Below are positions 61,402 through 64,000 of a DNA stretch of 64,000 bases, piece after piece. Origin of the DNA: Streptomyces sp. BHT-5-2. Its GTDB lineage: Bacteria > Actinomycetota > Actinomycetes > Streptomycetales > Streptomycetaceae. The position numbers were made by a program, and so were the translations under genes. The notes below the pieces were generated by a model. It ran no database searches and was not told where the DNA came from. It worked only from the letters and a program-made list of their open reading frames with translations. Location of the stretch: NCBI RefSeq assembly GCF_019774615.1, contig NZ_CP081497.1, positions 434,001-498,000 on the forward strand, read 5' to 3'. Numbering within the stretch: position 1 is the stretch's first letter; every line of letters starts with the position of its first letter.

Positions 61402-62361
61402 TCACCGCCCCCGGGCGTTGAGCGAGGCCAGATAGGCGTTGTAGTCCGCCAGGTCCTTGTCGCCGTTGCGCTCCGCGGCCCGGTCGGAGCGCGCCGACTG
61501 CCGCTCCTCGGACTTGTACCACTGGTAGACGAGCGCGATCAGCACCACCACCGACGGGATCTCGCTGAACGCCCAGGCGATCCCGCCGGCCGCCTGCTGG
61601 TCGCCCAGCGCCTCGACGCCCAGCGAGGCCGGCGGGTTCAGGAAGGTGCCCACCATCGGCTCGGACGCCATCATCAGCGCGATCCCGAAGAACGCGTGGA
61701 ACGGCATCCCGGCGAAGAGTTCCAGCATCCGCATCACGTACCCCGGCCGGTGCGGCCCCGGGTCCACGCCCATGATCGGCCAGAAGAAGACCAGACCCAC
61801 CGCCAGGAAGTGCACCATCATCCCGATGTGCCCGGCCCGGGACTGCATCAGGAAGTCGAACAGCGGGGTGAAGTACAGCGCGTAGAGGCTCGCGATGAAC
61901 AGCGGGATGGTGAACGCCGGGTGCGTGATGATCCGCATGTAGCGGCTGTGCAGCAGTGCCACCAGCAGCTCGCGCGGGCCCCTGCGGCCGCGCCCGGCGG
62001 CCGGCAGCGCGCGCAGCGCCAGCGTCACGGGCCCGCCGAGCAGCAGCAGGATCGGCGAAAGCATGCTGATGATCATGTGCTGGACCATGTGGACGCTGAA
62101 CATCACCATGCCGTAGTCGTTCAGCTTGGTGCACATCGTCACCGCGACCGTCAGCACGCCCAGCACCCAGGCGACGGTCCGGCCCATCGGCCACGCGTCC
62201 CCGCGCCGCCGCAGCCGGACCACCGCCCAGCCGTACAGCAGCAGCGCCAGCAGACAGCCGACCAGGAAGAACGCATCACCGCCGAACGCGAGGCCCCGCC
62301 CCAGCGTGAACGGCGGCAGATCCATGTTCATGCCGTCCATGCCGTGCCCGCTGTGATGCAT
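61402..62361 (-). CDS. Cytochrome c oxidase assembly protein, CtaG (caa3) family
   Basis: 319 residues with about seven membrane helices: FFLVGCLLALLLYGWAVVRL, MIISMLSPILLLLGGPVTLA, GMMVHFLAVGLVFFWPIMGV. The N-terminus is His/Met rich (MHHSGHGMDGMNMDLPPF) and could bind copper. Conserved polar residues include HMVQHM and the PAFTIPLF helix. The family helps copper delivery to terminal oxidases in the plasma membrane. ATG 62361 follows AGGAGCGAGCGG. Confidence 0.9.
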   Translation of the reverse strand: MHHSGHGMDGMNMDLPPFTLGRGLAFGGDAFFLVGCLLALLLYGWAVVRLRRRGDAWPMGRTVAWVLGVLTVAVTMCTKLNDYGMVMFSVHMVQHMIISMLSPILLLLGGPVTLALRALPAAGRGRRGPRELLVALLHSRYMRIITHPAFTIPLFIASLYALYFTPLFDFLMQSRAGHIGMMVHFLAVGLVFFWPIMGVDPGPHRPGYVMRMLELFAGMPFHAFFGIALMMASEPMVGTFLNPPASLGVEALGDQQAAGGIAWAFSEIPSVVVLIALVYQWYKSEERQSARSDRAAERNGDKDLADYNAYLASLNARGR

Positions 62362-62477
62362 CCGCTCGCTCCTGATTCGTACCAATGCTCCGGCGACAAG
62401 CGTAGAGGCGCCCCCGGCCGGTGGAGCGGCCGGGGGCGCCTCCGACGGGGAAACCCCGCGGGCGGGCTATCGACGGA

Positions 62478-63503
62478 TCACAGCACGCACTCGGCCTCGT
62501 CGTAGCGCTCGGCGGGCACCGTCTTCAGGCTCGCCACCGCCTCGGCGAGCGGCACCAGCGTGATGTCCGTGCCGCGCAGCGCGGTCATCATCCCGAACTC
62601 CCCGCGGTGCGCGGCCTCCACCGCGTGCCAGCCGAATCGGGTGGCCAGCACCCGGTCGTACGCGGTGGGCGTACCGCCGCGTTGGACGTGGCCGAGGATG
62701 ACCGGGCGGGCCTCCTTGCCGAGCCGCCGCTCCAGCTCCACCGACAGCTGCCGGGCGACCCCGGCGAACCGCTCGTGCCCGTACACGTCGGTGCCGCCCT
62801 CGTCGAAGGCCATGGTGCCCTCGCGCGGCTTGGCGCCCTCGGCGACCACCACGATCGCGAACTTCTTGCCGGCCTCGAAGCGTTCGCCGACCCGCGCCGT
62901 CAGCTCCGCGATGTCGAACGGCCGCTCCGGCACCACGATCGCGTGCGCGCCGGCCGCCATCCCCGAGTGCAGCGCGATCCATCCGGTGTGCCGCCCCATC
63001 ACCTCGACGATCATCACCCGCTGGTGCGACTCCGCGGTGGTCTTGAGCCGGTCCAGTGCCTCGGTCGCCACCCCCACCGCGGTGTCGAAGCCGAACGTCA
63101 CGTCGGTGACGGCGATGTCGTTGTCGATGGTCTTCGGCACGCCGACGATCGGCAGCCCGGCGTCCGACAGCAGCCGGGCCGCCTTCAGCGTGCCCTCGCC
63201 GCCGATCGGGATGATCGCGTCGAGGCCCAGCTCGGCGACATGGCCGCGGGCGCGCTCGACGCCGTCCCGCAGATGGGCGGGCTGCACCCGCGAAGAACCG
63301 AGGATGGTGCCGCCGCGGGCCAGGATGCCGCCGACGGCGTCCAGGTCGAGCTTGCGGTAATCGCACTCCAGCAGGCCCTTCCAGCCGTCCACGAAGCCGA
63401 TCACCTCGTCCCCGTGATCGGCGGTGGCGCGGTGGACGACGGACCGGATGACGGCGTTCAGACCGGGGCAGTCGCCGCCGGAGGTGAGGACACCAATACG
63501 CAT
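62478..63503 (-). CDS. pfkA: ATP-dependent 6-phosphofructokinase
   Basis: 341 residues, the length of actinobacterial ATP-PFKs. Motifs: IGVLTSGGDCPGLNAVIRSV, IGGEGTLKAARL (the Gly after Glu marks ATP rather than PPi use), PKTIDNDI with catalytic Asp residues, MGRHTGWIALHSG, and GHVQRGGTPTAYDR. It phosphorylates fructose 6-phosphate in glycolysis. ATG 63503 begins MRIGVLTSGGD. Transcribed alone, bounded by hairpins. Confidence 0.96.
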   Translation of the reverse strand: MRIGVLTSGGDCPGLNAVIRSVVHRATADHGDEVIGFVDGWKGLLECDYRKLDLDAVGGILARGGTILGSSRVQPAHLRDGVERARGHVAELGLDAIIPIGGEGTLKAARLLSDAGLPIVGVPKTIDNDIAVTDVTFGFDTAVGVATEALDRLKTTAESHQRVMIVEVMGRHTGWIALHSGMAAGAHAIVVPERPFDIAELTARVGERFEAGKKFAIVVVAEGAKPREGTMAFDEGGTDVYGHERFAGVARQLSVELERRLGKEARPVILGHVQRGGTPTAYDRVLATRFGWHAVEAAHRGEFGMMTALRGTDITLVPLAEAVASLKTVPAERYDEAECVL

Positions 63504-63634
63504 TGCTCGTAGAAACCCATCGCAACTCAACCGGATGCCCGGACCCCGTCGTCCGGTTGGATGGCCCTCAGCCTACAAGCGCGCGGCGCCCCGGCACACG
63601 AGCGCCCGCAGTGCGGACACCTGCGCACGGGAAA

Positions 63635-63669
63635 CGGCCGGATCCGGGCCGTGGGCCCCGATCCGGCCG
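63635..63669 (-). terminator. Hairpin between gatD and pfkA
   Basis: A 15-bp stem (63635-63649 with 63655-63669, one mismatch) with a 5-base loop, just beyond the gatD stop. It should end gatD transcription before pfkA. Confidence 0.75.
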
Positions 63670-63684
63670 TCTGCGCGCGGGCCG

Positions 63685-64000
63685 TCAGGCGCTCTGCGTC
63701 GCCGCCGCGATCCGCTCCTGGCGCAGCGCCTCGTACCACCGGTCGTCGGCCGGCGGCAGTGCGTTGACGTCCAGCGCCAGCTTGATCAGCATGTCCGCGA
63801 TATGCGGGTTGCGGGCCATCACCGGGCCGTGCATGTACGTCCCGAAGACGGTCTCGTTCCACGCGCCCTCGTAGCCGTCGCCGACGCCGTTGCCGTTGCC
63901 GAAGCGGACCTTGGCGAACGGCCGGGCCCGCTGCCCCAGGTGCGTGACGCCCTGGTGGTTCTCGAAGCCGGTCAGCGGCGGCAGCCCCAGCTGCGAGTCG
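63685..64000 (-). CDS. gatD: Lipid II isoglutaminyl synthase, glutamine amidotransferase subunit GatD (C-terminal part, cut by window end)
   Basis: The minus-strand frame stays open from base 64000 to TGA at 63685-63687. It reads DSQLGLPPLTGFENHQGVTH, NGNGVGDGYEGAWNETVFG, TYMHGPVMARNPHIADMLIK and ends RQERIAAATQSA. The His in TYMHGP is the class I amidotransferase catalytic His; the Cys lies outside the window. With MurT, GatD amidates D-glutamate in lipid II, and a murT gene is expected upstream, beyond 64000. About 104 residues are seen. Confidence 0.88.
   Translation of the reverse strand, partial: DSQLGLPPLTGFENHQGVTHLGQRARPFAKVRFGNGNGVGDGYEGAWNETVFGTYMHGPVMARNPHIADMLIKLALDVNALPPADDRWYEALRQERIAAATQSA

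Overview
The window is chromosomal DNA of a Streptomyces-type actinomycete. GC is very high with strong third-position G/C bias, so many long open frames opposite real genes are only shadows. GTG starts are common and several genes overlap by ATGA or GTGA. The gene content fits: a gamma-butyrolactone (AfsA/ArpA-type) pair, a subtilisin-inhibitor-like protein, a tripeptidyl aminopeptidase, urease ABCFGD and a split biotin locus. From memory, the order purB, bio, ure, tap, pfkA, gatD resembles one core-chromosome block of S. coelicolor; I could not check this by alignment.

Layout. 1-3.3 kb: a universal-stress/dormancy-like group (two USPs, a DUF1876 protein, nicotinate phosphoribosyltransferase). 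3.4-10.4 kb: a LysR regulator divergent from an M24 peptidase, then sbcD-sbcC. 10.5-13.3 kb: a compact, AT-richer signalling island (SDR, AfsA-like synthase, TetR receptor) with an autoregulatory-element-like operator. 13.5-19.1 kb: Lrp regulator, DUF885 protein, membrane-anchored ACT-GNAT acetyltransferase, Tat-exported PhoD with a three-unit PHO box. 19.3-24.4 kb: VOC protein, ECF41-like sigma factor, Asp/Glu-racemase homologue, GntR and ROK regulators, one unknown. 24.4-33.2 kb: mug-type glycosylase, purB, a small duplicated-motif protein, a UvrA-like ABC ATPase, VOC and AraC, an SGNH hydrolase, and a TetR/flavin-monooxygenase pair with a striking double operator. 33.4-40.4 kb: two CNNM/CBS transporters, a broken GNAT gene, an LLM oxidoreductase, an orphan gp19-like tail-tube protein, an APC permease, and an RHH/degenerate-Fic pair. 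40.5-45.2 kb: bioBAD divergent from bioF. 45.5-49.3 kb: RsbW-like ATPase, NlpC/P60 protein, ClpP paralogue divergent from a Phd/YefM antitoxin, secreted M28 aminopeptidase. 49.8-54.7 kb: ureABCFGD. 54.7-56.9 kb: three Roadblock/LC7 proteins with a PATAN/DUF4388-like protein. 57.3-64 kb: tap, a YbaK gene with an in-frame amber codon, an acyltransferase, an SSI-like inhibitor, a small membrane protein, a CtaG-like protein, pfkA and the 3' end of gatD.

The genes form several small units rather than one system. The main cross-cutting observation is a family of miniature palindromic elements with G5/C5 arms around a hairpin. One copy lies in frame inside phoD, one (41 bp) frameshifts a GNAT gene, and one sits in the ureC-ureF junction, where a 35-codon mini-ORF now links the old ribosome-binding site to the ureF start. 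An unrelated 11-bp-arm palindrome sits in frame in the UvrA-like gene just before Walker B. Predicted regulatory sites are PhoP (phoD), GlnR (urease), Crp (nlpC), a dre-like GntR site, an ARE and several autoregulatory operators. No tRNA, rRNA, CRISPR array, transposase or prophage was seen.
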